In this document: positions 1-8,021 of the stretch, piece after piece | Position numbering within the stretch: position 1 is the stretch's first letter | How the letters are laid out: every line of letters starts with the position of its first letter | Source: Myxococcus stipitatus DSM 14675 | GTDB taxonomy: Bacteria; Myxococcota; Myxococcia; Myxococcales; Myxococcaceae | Direction of reading: 5' to 3' | DNA: 64,000 nucleotides | NCBI RefSeq assembly: GCF_000331735.1 | Contig: NC_020126.1 | Span: 5,474,501-5,538,500 of the forward strand | The notes under the pieces: generated by a model | Database searches by the model: none | Seen by the model: only the letters and a program-made list of their open reading frames with translations | What the model was told of the DNA's origin: nothing | Translations under genes and position numbers: made by a program

Positions 1-857
1 CGCACCAGGTGACGGTGACTGGCTTCTGGATGGACCGCTGCACCGTCACCAACGCGGACTTCGCGCGCTTCGTCCAGACCACCGGCTACGTCACTGTCGC
101 GGAGCGGCCGCTCGACGCGAAGGACTTTCCTGGAGCGAAGCCGGAGCTGCTCGTCCCCGGCTCGCTGGTGTTCCACAAGACACCGGAGCGCGTCGACCTC
201 AAGGACCTGTCCCAGTGGTGGACCTATACGCCGGGGGCTTGCTGGCACCGCCCCCAGGGCCACGGCAGCACGTGGAAGGGACAGGAGGACCATCCCGTCG
301 TCCACGTCGCCTTCGAGGACGCGCGGGCCTACGCCACCTGGGCCGGCAAGGACCTCCCCTCCGAGGCCGAGTGGGAGCGCGCCGCTCGCGCGGGCCTGGA
401 CCGCAAGGTCTACGTCTGGGGTGATGAGTTCTCTCCGGGAAACCAGCAGATGGCGAACATCTGGCAAGGAGAGTTCCCCTGGCAGAACTTGATGACGGAT
501 GGTTACGAGGGAACCTCGCCAGTCGGCACTTATCCGCCCAACGCGTATGGCCTGTTCGACATGGCGGGCAACGTCTGGGAGTGGACCACGGACTGGTTCC
601 AGGAACGGCACCAGGGCAACGGCGGGAAGGCGTGCTGCATCCCTGTCAATCCTCGTGGGCCCCCGTCATCCCAGAAGAGCTTCGACCCCTGCACGCCGGA
701 GGTGCTGATTCCCCGTCGTGTCGTGAAGGGGGGCAGCCACCTCTGCGCCTCCAACTACTGCCTGCGCTACCGCCCCGCGGCACGTTCTCCCCAAGCCGAG
801 GACAGCGGAACCACGCACATCGGGTTCCGGTGCATCGCCCGTGTTCCAGAGGGGTGA
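1..857 (+). CDS. Formylglycine-generating enzyme (FGE/SUMF1) family protein, 5' end cut by window
   Basis: The reading frame is open to the first base of the window (HQ before the GTG at 9), so this is the C-terminal part of a larger gene. The fold is the FGE-sulfatase domain: it starts with the typical TGFWMDRCTVTNADF block, continues with LPSEAEWERAARAG and GLFDMAGNVWEWTTDW, and ends with NYCLRYRPAARSPQ...GFRC. True FGEs oxidise a sulfatase cysteine to formylglycine using two cysteines in YCxRYRC. Here the first Cys is present but the second position is Pro, a form common in uncharacterised bacterial paralogues. Formylglycine chemistry is therefore doubtful, and a regulatory or other modifying role is equally possible. 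No sulfatase gene is visible nearby. The family assignment is firm; the function is open. Confidence 0.85.
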   Translation, partial: HQVTVTGFWMDRCTVTNADFARFVQTTGYVTVAERPLDAKDFPGAKPELLVPGSLVFHKTPERVDLKDLSQWWTYTPGACWHRPQGHGSTWKGQEDHPVVHVAFEDARAYATWAGKDLPSEAEWERAARAGLDRKVYVWGDEFSPGNQQMANIWQGEFPWQNLMTDGYEGTSPVGTYPPNAYGLFDMAGNVWEWTTDWFQERHQGNGGKACCIPVNPRGPPSSQKSFDPCTPEVLIPRRVVKGGSHLCASNYCLRYRPAARSPQAEDSGTTHIGFRCIARVPEG

Positions 858-1001
858 CGCGGCCTCGTCAACCGCCGAGCCCCCCTGGCTGTTAACACGC
901 AATACCTGCTATTTTCCGCTCCCTCTGTTAACCAGTGCTATCAGCAGGCCCTGTTTCACGCACCATCTCCTGAAACATCGACTGGGCCAGGGGCATCACG
1001 A

Positions 1002-2102
1002 TTGAAGCTCGACGCGACACGTACGCTGTTGGTGACCCGGTCCGACTTGCGCCGCATCGTCGAGGAGGTGGGCACGGACACCCTCATGGACGAGCTCATC
1101 CGCGACCTGACGGACGCGCTGCGGACGTTCGACGGAGACCTCACGGAGGTGCGCAAGCGGGACGGCTTCCTGCTGGAGCACCCGCGCCAGACGGGGTGCC
1201 TGGAGTGGATGCCGGTGATGCGGCGGGGGGACTCGGTGACGGTGAAGATGGTGGGCTACAGCCCGCTCAACCCCGAGGAGCAGGGGCTGCCCACCATCAT
1301 CGCGACGAACAGCCTCTATGACGTGAAGACGGGGCACCTGCTCGCGCTGATGGACGGGGTGTTCGCGACGGCGTTGCGCACGGGCGCGGCCTCGGCGGTC
1401 GCCACGCGCTGCCTGGCCTCGCCCGACAGCCGCGTGCTGGGGCTCGTGGGCTGTGGCGCGCAGGCGGTGACGCAGCTTCACGCCATCAGCCGCGTCTTCC
1501 CGCTCACGGAGGTGCTGGCCTTCGACACGAGCGCGGAGGCGCAGCAGTCGCTGGCGCGGCGCACGCGCTTCCTGGGGCTGGAGGTGAAGGCCGTGTCGCT
1601 CGCGGAGGTGGAGGCGCGCTCGGACATCCTCTGCACGGCGACATCGGTCGTCGTGGGCGGAGGCCCGGTCATTTCAGGGGAGATACTCAAGCCGCATGTC
1701 CACATCAACGCGGTGGGCTCGGACCTGCCCAGCAAGACGGAGCTGCCCAAGGCGGTGCTGGAGCGCAGCCTCGTGTGCCCGGACTTCCTGGCGCAGGCGA
1801 TGGTGGAGGGCGAGTGCCAGCAGTTGCGCCCGGACCAGGTGGGCCCGGACCTCGTCACGCTGGTGAAGAACCCGGACGTGTATGAGCCGTGGCGTCAGCG
1901 AATGACGGTGTTCGACTCCACGGGGTACGCGCTGGAGGATCAGGTCGTCACCGCGCTGCTACTGCGGCACGCGGAGCGGCTGGGACTGGGCACCTCCGTG
2001 GGCCTGGAGACGGTCGGCGGCGACGCGTTGGATCCCTACTCCGTGCTGCGCGAGCCGGAGCCGTCGGTGGTGCGGGACCTTCGCCGCGCCACCGGGAGCT
2101 GA
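1002..2102 (+). CDS. Ornithine cyclodeaminase / mu-crystallin family protein
   Basis: The protein has 366 aa from a TTG start preceded by an AGGGG ribosome-binding site 8 nt upstream. It is an OCD-family NAD-dependent enzyme. It shows the substrate-side ATALRTGAASAVATR block, a Rossmann motif LGLVGCGAQAVTQ (GxGxQ), and NAVGSDLPSKTEL with the Asp that is catalytic in ornithine cyclodeaminases. Known family activities are ornithine to proline plus ammonia, lysine to pipecolate, imine reduction, and siderophore-precursor synthesis (SbnB type). Which one applies cannot be read from sequence. Proline formation would fit the proline-like NRPS at 11923-15579, but the two are separated by an accessory island, so that link is inference. 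A degenerate IS fragment begins about 25 bp after the stop codon. Confidence 0.85.
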   Translation: MKLDATRTLLVTRSDLRRIVEEVGTDTLMDELIRDLTDALRTFDGDLTEVRKRDGFLLEHPRQTGCLEWMPVMRRGDSVTVKMVGYSPLNPEEQGLPTIIATNSLYDVKTGHLLALMDGVFATALRTGAASAVATRCLASPDSRVLGLVGCGAQAVTQLHAISRVFPLTEVLAFDTSAEAQQSLARRTRFLGLEVKAVSLAEVEARSDILCTATSVVVGGGPVISGEILKPHVHINAVGSDLPSKTELPKAVLERSLVCPDFLAQAMVEGECQQLRPDQVGPDLVTLVKNPDVYEPWRQRMTVFDSTGYALEDQVVTALLLRHAERLGLGTSVGLETVGGDALDPYSVLREPEPSVVRDLRRATGS

Positions 2103-2127
2103 GGCTGAAGAGGCCGACCAGCACGTT

Positions 2128-2584
2128 CGCCGCGACTCCACACGTCGATGACGACAGCCAGGTAGTGAAAGCCCGCCCACGTCGGGATGTAGGTGATGTC
2201 GGCGACCCATGACTCGTTGGGCCCTCGAGCCTCGAATCGGCGCTCCACCAGGTCCGCAGCAGGTTGTGCCGTGTCATCTCGCTTCGTCGGCACGCAGTGT
2301 CCCCTCCGACAGACTCCCGCCAACCGGGCCTCTCTCATCAGTCTGGCGACGCGCCGCCGTCCCACCTGGAGGCCGTGCGTGTCGACCAACTCCGCACGGA
2401 CGCGGGGTGCGCCATAGGTGCCGTCCGACATCTGGTGGATGGCGTGGATGCGCACGGAGAGGTGGGCATCCTCCTCGGCCCGCTTCGAGGCGGGCCTTGC
2501 CTTCCAGGCGTAGTAGCCGGCCTCGGTGACGCCCAGCGCCCGGCACATCGTCGACACTGCATGCTCAGCCTGGTTCTCGCTCAC
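2128..2584 (-). pseudogene. IS3-family transposase OrfB (integrase), truncated
   Basis: The N-terminal half of an IS3 OrfB is present: an HTH_21-type region (SMCRALGVTEAGYYAW, then YGAPRVRAEL), followed by the start of the rve integrase domain with the first catalytic Asp (ESWVADITYIPT) and YLAVVIDVWSR. The reading frame then runs into unrelated sequence complementary to the end of the upstream cyclodeaminase gene. The second Asp and the Glu of the DDE triad are absent. The GTG at 2584 overlaps the orfA stop (GTGA); in intact IS3 elements OrfB is normally made by a -1 frameshift from OrfA. It is non-functional. Confidence 0.8.
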
Positions 2585-2892
2585 GAATCGGAACGCTTCT
2601 TGGGCGTCCCGACGCCTTCCTGTGCGAACCAGGCCGCGGCTTTTGAGAGGATGTCTCGCTCCTCGCGCAGCACCTTCACCTCGCGCCGCAAGCGGGCCAG
2701 TTCCTGCTTCTCGTCCGACGTCAGCCCATCCTGTCGCGTACCCTCGTCCAGTTCGCTCTGGCGTACCCAGTTGCGCACCGTCGTGTCAGTGACGTGGAAC
2801 TCCTCGGCCAGGCTGCTCGTCCGTCCTGCCTTTGCCAGCTCGACGATTCGCGCTCGGAACTCCGGCGGGTATGGGGGCTTCGGTTTCGGCAT
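2581..2892 (-). CDS. IS3-family transposase OrfA (HTH)
   Basis: The protein has 103 aa beginning MPKPKPPYPPEFRARIVELA, a helix-turn-helix (SSLAEEFHVTDTTVRNWV) that binds the element ends, and a C-terminal coiled coil (LARLRREVKVLREERDILSKAAAWF) that overlaps into OrfB. A longer frame exists upstream to 3093, but family members start at this methionine and the second copy (8053) starts at the same point. A GTGGGAGAAGGACCC sequence just upstream supplies the ribosome-binding site. OrfA is complete here, but its partner OrfB is broken, so the element is probably immobile unless complemented in trans. Confidence 0.8.
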   Translation of the reverse strand: MPKPKPPYPPEFRARIVELAKAGRTSSLAEEFHVTDTTVRNWVRQSELDEGTRQDGLTSDEKQELARLRREVKVLREERDILSKAAAWFAQEGVGTPKKRSDS

Positions 2893-3098
2893 CGTTGGGT
2901 CCTTCTCCCACAGTTGAACGGACTCAACGAACCCGACGCAACTCCATACATCGAGGTCGCTATGGGGCTGGTTGACGAGACGTCCGACGACACGTGACAA
3001 GGCCGCGCTCCGGTCGGCATCGGACACGACGCCCCGGCACTGGATGACGAGCCGGGGCGCAGCTCGACTGAGGGATGGGTTTACCGCCCCCAATCACA

Positions 3099-4064
3099 CT
3101 AGGGGTAATTCCAGGGGTTGGCAGGTTGGTCGGCGATTGCGACCCAGAATCGCTCCCCAATAGGCAGCGTGCCAAGCGCCCAGAACGACCAACCGCCACC
3201 GTCATGGAATGTCGCGATTGTCCATCCGAATCCAAACGAATTCACGCATATTTGATCTGCGACGGCCCGTGTGAAGAGTTGATTGCCGTGAATGGGGACT
3301 GTTGTTTTGACGGTTCCACCCGACCACCCATTGTAGGGATTAGGCGCCGGGACATTTGGCGGCCGATTCTGACCTTGGCGGAGGATGCACAGGACTCTTC
3401 GATACTCAGATGGGTGAGTGTCTCCTTCGTATGGATTTGTGAATGAGTCCGAGCCAACGTGGACGATGTTTCCGGCGCGTTGCTCCCGAACTGTCCAGGT
3501 CATGCCCTTGTGTATTTCTGTGACCTCGCCGTGGAGCATGAGGAAGGAGAGGTCGTTGATATTCCATTGTTGGTGGATGGAGCCCGCGCAGGTGTATAGA
3601 TATGTTATGACTCCGGTTGCCGGCCATGGCAGTCGCCGTGTGTCTATGCATTCTCTCGTGTCTGCGTTTTGAATCTGAATGCCGCGCTGCCCGGCGGGGG
3701 GCTGACTTGGCTCGCTGGCCATGACGTCCCATTGTTGCCTAATGCCTCCATTGCAGGCATTTACAAAGGTTTCTCCGTCGAAAGGTCCCCGTTCCAGGCA
3801 TCCGCTAGGGAGCAGCTTCCATCGAATGAATTTCCGGTAGGCCGGTCCGGCCGGTACCGGCACGAATTCCCAATTCTCGGGATCGACAGTGCAGTTGCGC
3901 GTGACGATCTCCCGAGCTCCAGAAACCATGCACCTGCCGTAAAATGCGTTGGTTAGGAGAGTAGGCGGGCCCGGGTTGTCTGCATGGGCAGGCAACGGCA
4001 GCGCCCATGTTAGTAGTATGGCGAACGTGCTGACTGTTGCTAGCCAATTGATACGGTGGATCAA
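3099..4064 (-). CDS. Secreted ricin-type beta-trefoil lectin-domain protein (paralogue 1)
   Basis: The protein has 321 aa. It begins with a signal peptide (MIHRINWLATVSTFAILLTWALPLPAHA), followed by a ricin B-type trefoil with QQWDVM and QQWNIN (QxW) repeats and conserved Cys, suggesting carbohydrate binding outside the cell. The C-terminal half is a separate domain ending GTLPIGERFWVAIADQPANPW, with paired Cys and a GWSGG motif; I do not recognise a named family for it. It is clearly paralogous to the protein at 4485-5429, with the same domain order and same C-terminal signature. Base composition is less GC-rich than in the biosynthetic genes, consistent with acquisition by transfer. It could be an adhesin, predation factor or hydrolase-associated lectin; the substrate is unknown. 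Confidence 0.7.
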   Translation of the reverse strand: MIHRINWLATVSTFAILLTWALPLPAHADNPGPPTLLTNAFYGRCMVSGAREIVTRNCTVDPENWEFVPVPAGPAYRKFIRWKLLPSGCLERGPFDGETFVNACNGGIRQQWDVMASEPSQPPAGQRGIQIQNADTRECIDTRRLPWPATGVITYLYTCAGSIHQQWNINDLSFLMLHGEVTEIHKGMTWTVREQRAGNIVHVGSDSFTNPYEGDTHPSEYRRVLCILRQGQNRPPNVPAPNPYNGWSGGTVKTTVPIHGNQLFTRAVADQICVNSFGFGWTIATFHDGGGWSFWALGTLPIGERFWVAIADQPANPWNYP

Positions 4065-4276
4065 GTGCGGTCTCCTTGATGGCGCAAGAGTTCGGGGGCG
4101 TCGACAGAGTCTGTGTTATCGTATTTGCGATGTGCTGCTTTGCGTGTTAGTGGTGGCTGAGGGGTTCGCAATGGCAAGATGCTGCGATGGTCGGAACGAA
4201 TGGCGTCTCGAATTCTGGGGCTTGCTAGGTGCTCGCACGCTGGATACATAGCCTCGGCTCATCCGATGGGGGAGCG

Positions 4277-4516
4277 ATGAACATGCTTCTGGTGGTGCTG
4301 CTGGCCGCGCTGCCTCAGGAGGGGGGGGCAGCCGGGGACGGAGTCCCGGGGCGTGCCGAGGTACAGGTTCGTGTCCGGGACGTTCACCCGGAGAGGTTCT
4401 GGCAATTGCTGGAGCCTGCGCCCCAGCCTCTCATGACTGGCTGGGGCGCAGGGCTGGATCGACTGGTCGCCTCTCACATGCAGGTCAGTTCCATGGGTTG
4501 GCGGGCTGGTCGTTGA
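4277..4516 (+). pseudogene. Decayed copy of the small Cys-rich secreted protein gene
   Basis: A GGGGGAG ribosome-binding site precedes an ATG and a leader MNMLLVVLLAALPQEGG that closely matches the leader of the intact Cys-rich gene at 5698 (MTRVLVVLMAALTLQGG). After about 25 codons the frame has no cysteines, runs into the 3' end of the neighbouring lectin gene and stops. Position and orientation relative to lectin 1 are the same as those of the intact gene relative to lectin 2. This indicates a tandem duplication of a divergent lectin/Cys-rich pair in which this copy has lost its mature region. Confidence 0.55.
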
Positions 4517-5429
4517 TTGCCACCCAGAACCGCTCGCCCTCTGGCAAGGTGCCGTAAGCCCAGAGTGAGTAGGCTCCGCCATCACGCCATTCAGCCATCC
4601 GCCACGCCGCGCCGAACGCCGACGAACAGAAGCTGTCGGCAATGGCTCTACTTTTCAGTTCGTTACCCCGAATGGGAAGTGTGATGTTGACGTATCCCCC
4701 TGACCATCCGTGGCCATCAGGAGTTCCCGGAGGGACTTCTGGCGGTGCCGGATGCTGAAAGCCCCGGTTGATGCAAAGGATTGGGTGGTACTCTCTTGCT
4801 CGCGTGTCGCCCTGGAATTGGTTCGTGCCCGTGTCCATGCCGACGTGGACAGTAGAATCGAGGTTGCGGAGCGTTCTCCACGTCATGCCCATGTGGAGTT
4901 CAGGAGGAGCTGGGAACACGAGATGCGCGAATGCTGCGGAGCTTATGTTCCACTGCTGCTGATATGAATTCCCGCATTGCCAGAGTCTGACCTTGCCAGA
5001 CTTGTAGTTGTCAATGCATGCGGTCTGGTTTCGGACGCTGCGGAATCGGACTCCTTTGACGCCGACGCCAGGATACCGAGGCTCGTTGGGTTGAACTATC
5101 CATTGCTGCCAAGCACTTCCGTTGCACTTACGCAAGAGAACCGATGTTTCACCCGCCTCGACGCACGCGTCCCCGTGCCTGATGAACTTGCGGTCTGCTG
5201 TTTCTCCAGGTACTGGGTCGAGCATCCACTCCCAAATGCCAGCAAAGCCACAGTTGAAGGTCTGGACGTGTTCGAGCGAATCGTTGGTCAGACAGCCTCT
5301 ATGAAACTCGCCATAGATTATCGCAAAGGGCGGCTGCCAAATCTGAGCTTCAGCGGGTGCGGGCACGGTCATGGCTAGCAATACGGCAGCAGCCCACAGA
5401 GCAGCGCGTCGGTTGATTCGACTCCTCAT
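4485..5429 (-). CDS. Secreted ricin-type beta-trefoil lectin-domain protein (paralogue 2)
   Basis: The protein has 314 aa, counting from the ATG at 5429 with GAGAGG upstream rather than from the longer frame that extends to 5678. The signal peptide is MRSRINRRAALWAAAVLLAMTVPAPAEA. A trefoil lectin region with QQWIVQ and QQWNIS follows, and then the same C-terminal domain as paralogue 1 (GMTWRTLRN, GHGWSGG, GTLPEGERFWVAINDQPANPWN). Predicted location is periplasmic or extracellular. Together with 3099-4064 it forms a duplicated unit, each copy with a divergently transcribed small Cys-rich gene upstream. Sugar binding is inferred from the fold, and no enzyme motif is obvious in the C-terminal half. 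Confidence 0.7.
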   Translation of the reverse strand: MRSRINRRAALWAAAVLLAMTVPAPAEAQIWQPPFAIIYGEFHRGCLTNDSLEHVQTFNCGFAGIWEWMLDPVPGETADRKFIRHGDACVEAGETSVLLRKCNGSAWQQWIVQPNEPRYPGVGVKGVRFRSVRNQTACIDNYKSGKVRLWQCGNSYQQQWNISSAAFAHLVFPAPPELHMGMTWRTLRNLDSTVHVGMDTGTNQFQGDTRAREYHPILCINRGFQHPAPPEVPPGTPDGHGWSGGYVNITLPIRGNELKSRAIADSFCSSAFGAAWRMAEWRDGGAYSLWAYGTLPEGERFWVAINDQPANPWN

Positions 5430-5697
5430 GTACACCTCTCCGAGTGAAGCCTGAATAGTCAGGAGAAGCAGAATATGTTGCCGTGTGCGGGCGCGTCCAT
5501 CCCAGGAATAGGGGGGAGCGTAGCCCTTGGGGCATCTGCGGAAGCTGTGTTGGAATAGGCGGTTGGTCGTCAGAGAAGCGAAGGGGGCGGCCGAGTCTCC
5601 CACCACCTGGACCGCGAGCCTGTCGATTCGAGGAGCTCGCGAGCGTTCCCCGCCACTGGAAGCATGGGCCCAGCTCATTCACTCGGCGAGGGGAACG

Positions 5698-6042
5698 ATG
5701 ACGAGGGTGCTGGTGGTGCTGATGGCCGCGTTGACGCTTCAGGGGGGCGAGTCAGCGACGGAGGTCGGGGACTCGTGCGAGGAGCGCGGCGTCGGCACCC
5801 TGATGTGTGGCGTCGGGGCGGTGCTCGTGTGCACCGGCGCGTCCGGGAGTCCGGCGTGGGAGCTCCTCGAGGACTGCGCCACGGGCAGCACCTGTGACTC
5901 GGACTCCTTCTCCTGCGTGGAGACGTCCGGTGGTGGCGGCGGCTCCTGTTGCCGGCACTGTGGGCCCAGGAGCAAGCCGTGTGGCGATGCGTGCATTCCC
6001 CGGGACAACACCTGCCACAAGGGCCCGGGGTGTGCGTGTTGA
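5698..6042 (+). CDS. Small secreted cysteine-rich protein
   Basis: The protein has 114 aa from the ATG at 5698 (GAGGGG ribosome-binding site); the longer frame upstream to 5527 lacks a leader. A short hydrophobic leader MTRVLVVLMAALTLQGG precedes a mature part with 14 cysteines. A Gly-rich hinge (GGGGGS) separates an N-terminal Cys domain from a C-terminal CCRHC...CGDACI...TCHKGPGCAC knot. A similar C-terminal motif occurs in other small bacterial secreted proteins of unknown function. It is divergently transcribed from the lectin gene at 4485-5429. It may be a disulphide-stabilised partner or toxin-like peptide; no activity can be assigned. Confidence 0.65.
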   Translation: MTRVLVVLMAALTLQGGESATEVGDSCEERGVGTLMCGVGAVLVCTGASGSPAWELLEDCATGSTCDSDSFSCVETSGGGGGSCCRHCGPRSKPCGDACIPRDNTCHKGPGCAC

Positions 6043-6057
6043 GGGGGCGACCAGCTA

Positions 6058-6087
6058 GGCGAGGGCACTCAGCGACGTGCTCTCGCC
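6058..6087. terminator. Hairpin between convergent genes
   Basis: An 11-bp stem GGCGAGGGCAC / GTGCTCTCGCC (one G-T wobble) with an 8-nt loop lies between the Cys-rich gene and the convergent gene ending at 6096. There is no strong U-run on either side. Its position suits a bidirectional terminator. Confidence 0.5.
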
Positions 6088-6095
6088 CCGGGATG

Positions 6096-7385
6096 TCACG
6101 AGACTTTCAGATTCAGGCCGTATGGCATCATCGCATTCTTCCAACCATCAGGGTCGACGACGATGTCGCCGTCTCGGACGAGAGTTGAGGAGTCGGAGCC
6201 ATCAAACAGTACGGCATCGTCGACACCGAGCTTGTCGAGGGCATCGCGGATCTCGGAGAGGCTTTTCCCCCTTTCGCTGTCCCCCTGGACTATGGCGTAA
6301 GTCACTCCAGTGTCGCGGTCATGCGCAAGAATCGTCTTGCCGGTCGACTTAGGACGCTTGTCGAGGTCCTCAAAATCCTTGTCGGCTAGCAGCCCGTTCT
6401 TGTTGTCGGCACCGTAGCGTTTCTTGTCGATGATAAGAGGAACGCCTCCTCCGAAAGCCAGTTTGGCGTCGGCAGGTGGGTCTCCTTCGCCGAACTTGAT
6501 GCCCGCAGAAGTCCACGCAGCGAAGAACTTGTCTGGCTGGTCGTTTCCGGCAATCAGCTTGCCGTTCTGGACAACATGGCCCTTTGGGCCGATGCCTGGA
6601 TCGAAGAAGCTCATGTTGATGATGGTGTCGTTTCCAGGTTCCTTGCCTCGCTCTTGGGCCTCCGCCGTAAAGCTCTCAATGGGACTCGGATCAACAAGAG
6701 AGGGCTGAGGGTTCTTTAGTGCCACGACCTTGATGCCGCTGGGATCCGTGAACTCCACTGGCGCGTGCGGGTTCCCGTTGAGACGCCCTGCGATGTTGTT
6801 GGCAATCTTGTTGCCATCCTTCGCGGTCTCGGTTGCCAAAGGCAAAGAGAGTGGTTGGGCGTTCGCGGAGGCCTCGTCCAACCGGAGCAGGTTCTCCTTC
6901 GTTGCTTGGGACCGCGGGATGTAGATGGGCTTGCCCTCGGGCCCGACATGCCCGTCTTTGGTTGCGCCGGGTAGCGCGGAATAGGACTTGTCGTCGAGCA
7001 CCTTCACATTGATGCCTCGGTTGTCCAGACGCGCGAATGTCTTGTCGCTACCGGGTGTTGCCGCTACTTCCGTCCTGAGCCTGTCGACGGACGCCTTGCT
7101 CGCTGCGTCGCCGAGGCGTTGCTTGGTGTCGTTGTACTCCTTCCGTGCCTCCTTGAACAAAGGCCCGTTGCGGTAGTCCGATGCCTTCGGAGGACCACCC
7201 TTGATGTGCTTGTCGTACGCCTTCCATGCGGCCTGTTCGGGAGTTGACTTGGAAGGTAGCGCTGCCTCGAAGGCGTCCACAGAGGTCTTTGGTGGGGCCT
7301 TCTTGGGGGCAGGCGCATCTGGAGTCTTCTTGGGCGCAGGTGGCGGAACGTAGACCGTCTTCTTCGTGTCAACTGTGTTTCCCAT
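6096..7385 (-). CDS. Phosphodiester glycosidase (NAGPA)-domain protein
   Basis: The protein has 429 aa with a strong AGGAGGT ribosome-binding site 9 nt before the ATG. The C-terminal ~240 residues show the NAGPA / DUF2233 fold: NMSFFDPG...GHVVQNGKLIAGND, then an ILAHDRDTGVTYAIVQGD strand and LGVDDAVLFDGSDSSTLV. The family includes human uncovering enzyme (N-acetylglucosamine-1-phosphodiester alpha-N-acetylglucosaminidase) and many bacterial exopolysaccharide-linked proteins. The N-terminal part is Pro/Lys-rich (PPPAPKKTPDAPAPKK) and has no signal peptide, which is unusual for the family. Either it acts in the cytoplasm or it leaves by a non-Sec route. It sits within the low-GC island. Confidence 0.65.
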   Translation of the reverse strand: MGNTVDTKKTVYVPPPAPKKTPDAPAPKKAPPKTSVDAFEAALPSKSTPEQAAWKAYDKHIKGGPPKASDYRNGPLFKEARKEYNDTKQRLGDAASKASVDRLRTEVAATPGSDKTFARLDNRGINVKVLDDKSYSALPGATKDGHVGPEGKPIYIPRSQATKENLLRLDEASANAQPLSLPLATETAKDGNKIANNIAGRLNGNPHAPVEFTDPSGIKVVALKNPQPSLVDPSPIESFTAEAQERGKEPGNDTIINMSFFDPGIGPKGHVVQNGKLIAGNDQPDKFFAAWTSAGIKFGEGDPPADAKLAFGGGVPLIIDKKRYGADNKNGLLADKDFEDLDKRPKSTGKTILAHDRDTGVTYAIVQGDSERGKSLSEIRDALDKLGVDDAVLFDGSDSSTLVRDGDIVVDPDGWKNAMMPYGLNLKVS

Positions 7386-7622
7386 TTGGGCTGACCTCCT
7401 CTGTGCCCCAGCTTTTGATGCTCCCGTCTGAGCACCGAGCAGTAAGGGGCCGCGTGCCGCCTGAGTTGATCGCTGTACGAGGCCGTCTAATTTTGGGTTA
7501 CATCGCCCCGTGGGGTGAGTTGGCTATGGCATGAGGGATTCCAGCGCGGGCAATGGCAACGCAGGTGCGCGGCTCTGCGGGTCAGCTGGACGCTGTCCCC
7601 GACCGCACCGAAGCTGGGCGAC

Positions 7623-8021
7623 GTGGCACGAGAGCGCCCCAGGAATCCCGACACCGAGGACACCCGGACCGCCCCGGATGAGCCCGCGCACGCCCTGACG
7701 GCGAAGCAGCGGGCCTTCGTCCGGGAGTACCTGAAGGACTTCTACGCCGCCCAGGCCGCCATCCGCGCCGGGTACTCCGAGGCGACGGCGGAGTCTCAGG
7801 GCTCCCGCCTGTTGAGGAATGCCAAGGTTTTGGCGGCTGTGGAGGCTGGTGAGGCCGAGCTTGAAGCGGCGGTGAAGGACGAGGTCGTCGTCGAGGTGGC
7901 GGAGGTGCTGCGGGAGCTGCGGCGCCTGGCCTTCTCGGACATCGGTGACGCGGTGGGCGAGGGTGGCGCTGTCCTGTCGCTGAAGGACATGCCCCTCGTG
8001 GAGTTGCGTCGGGTTCGTTGA
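7623..8021 (+). pseudogene. Phage terminase small subunit, 3' end replaced by IS
   Basis: The frame from GTG at 7623 gives a Terminase_2-type protein: LTAKQRAFVREYLKDFYAAQAAIRAGYSEATAESQGSRLL, a DNA-binding HTH used in phage packaging, followed by the coiled DEVVVEVAEVLRELRRLAFSDIGD region. After about 125 codons, at 7999, the sequence becomes identical to the IS left end and the frame stops at 8021. The usual C-terminus is missing, and no large terminase or portal gene follows. This is the only clear phage gene and marks a prophage remnant. Confidence 0.7.

Larger units (their letters stand above)
2128..2946 (-). mobile_element. IS3-family insertion sequence, 3'-truncated copy 1
   Basis: The element consists of a left end beginning TGGAGTTGCG (complement of 2937-2946), orfA, and the first half of orfB. 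Homology stops inside the integrase core after VIDVWSR at about 2130. The right end and the rest of the DDE domain are missing, so the copy cannot transpose alone. The segment 2712-2946 is identical, in inverted orientation, to 7999-8233. The left-end call rests on where the two copies start to agree; no target-site duplication could be tested because both copies are incomplete. Confidence 0.75.

Noticed and set aside
878..950. Two GTTAAC hexamers about 40 bp apart before the cyclodeaminase gene as an operator
   Set aside because: Short, unsupported by symmetry or spacing elsewhere in the window; likely chance.
2581..3093. 170-aa reading of the IS orfA with an N-terminal extension
   Set aside because: The extension crosses the predicted IS left end into flanking DNA, and the second copy begins at the same internal Met, so the shorter 103-aa form is kept.
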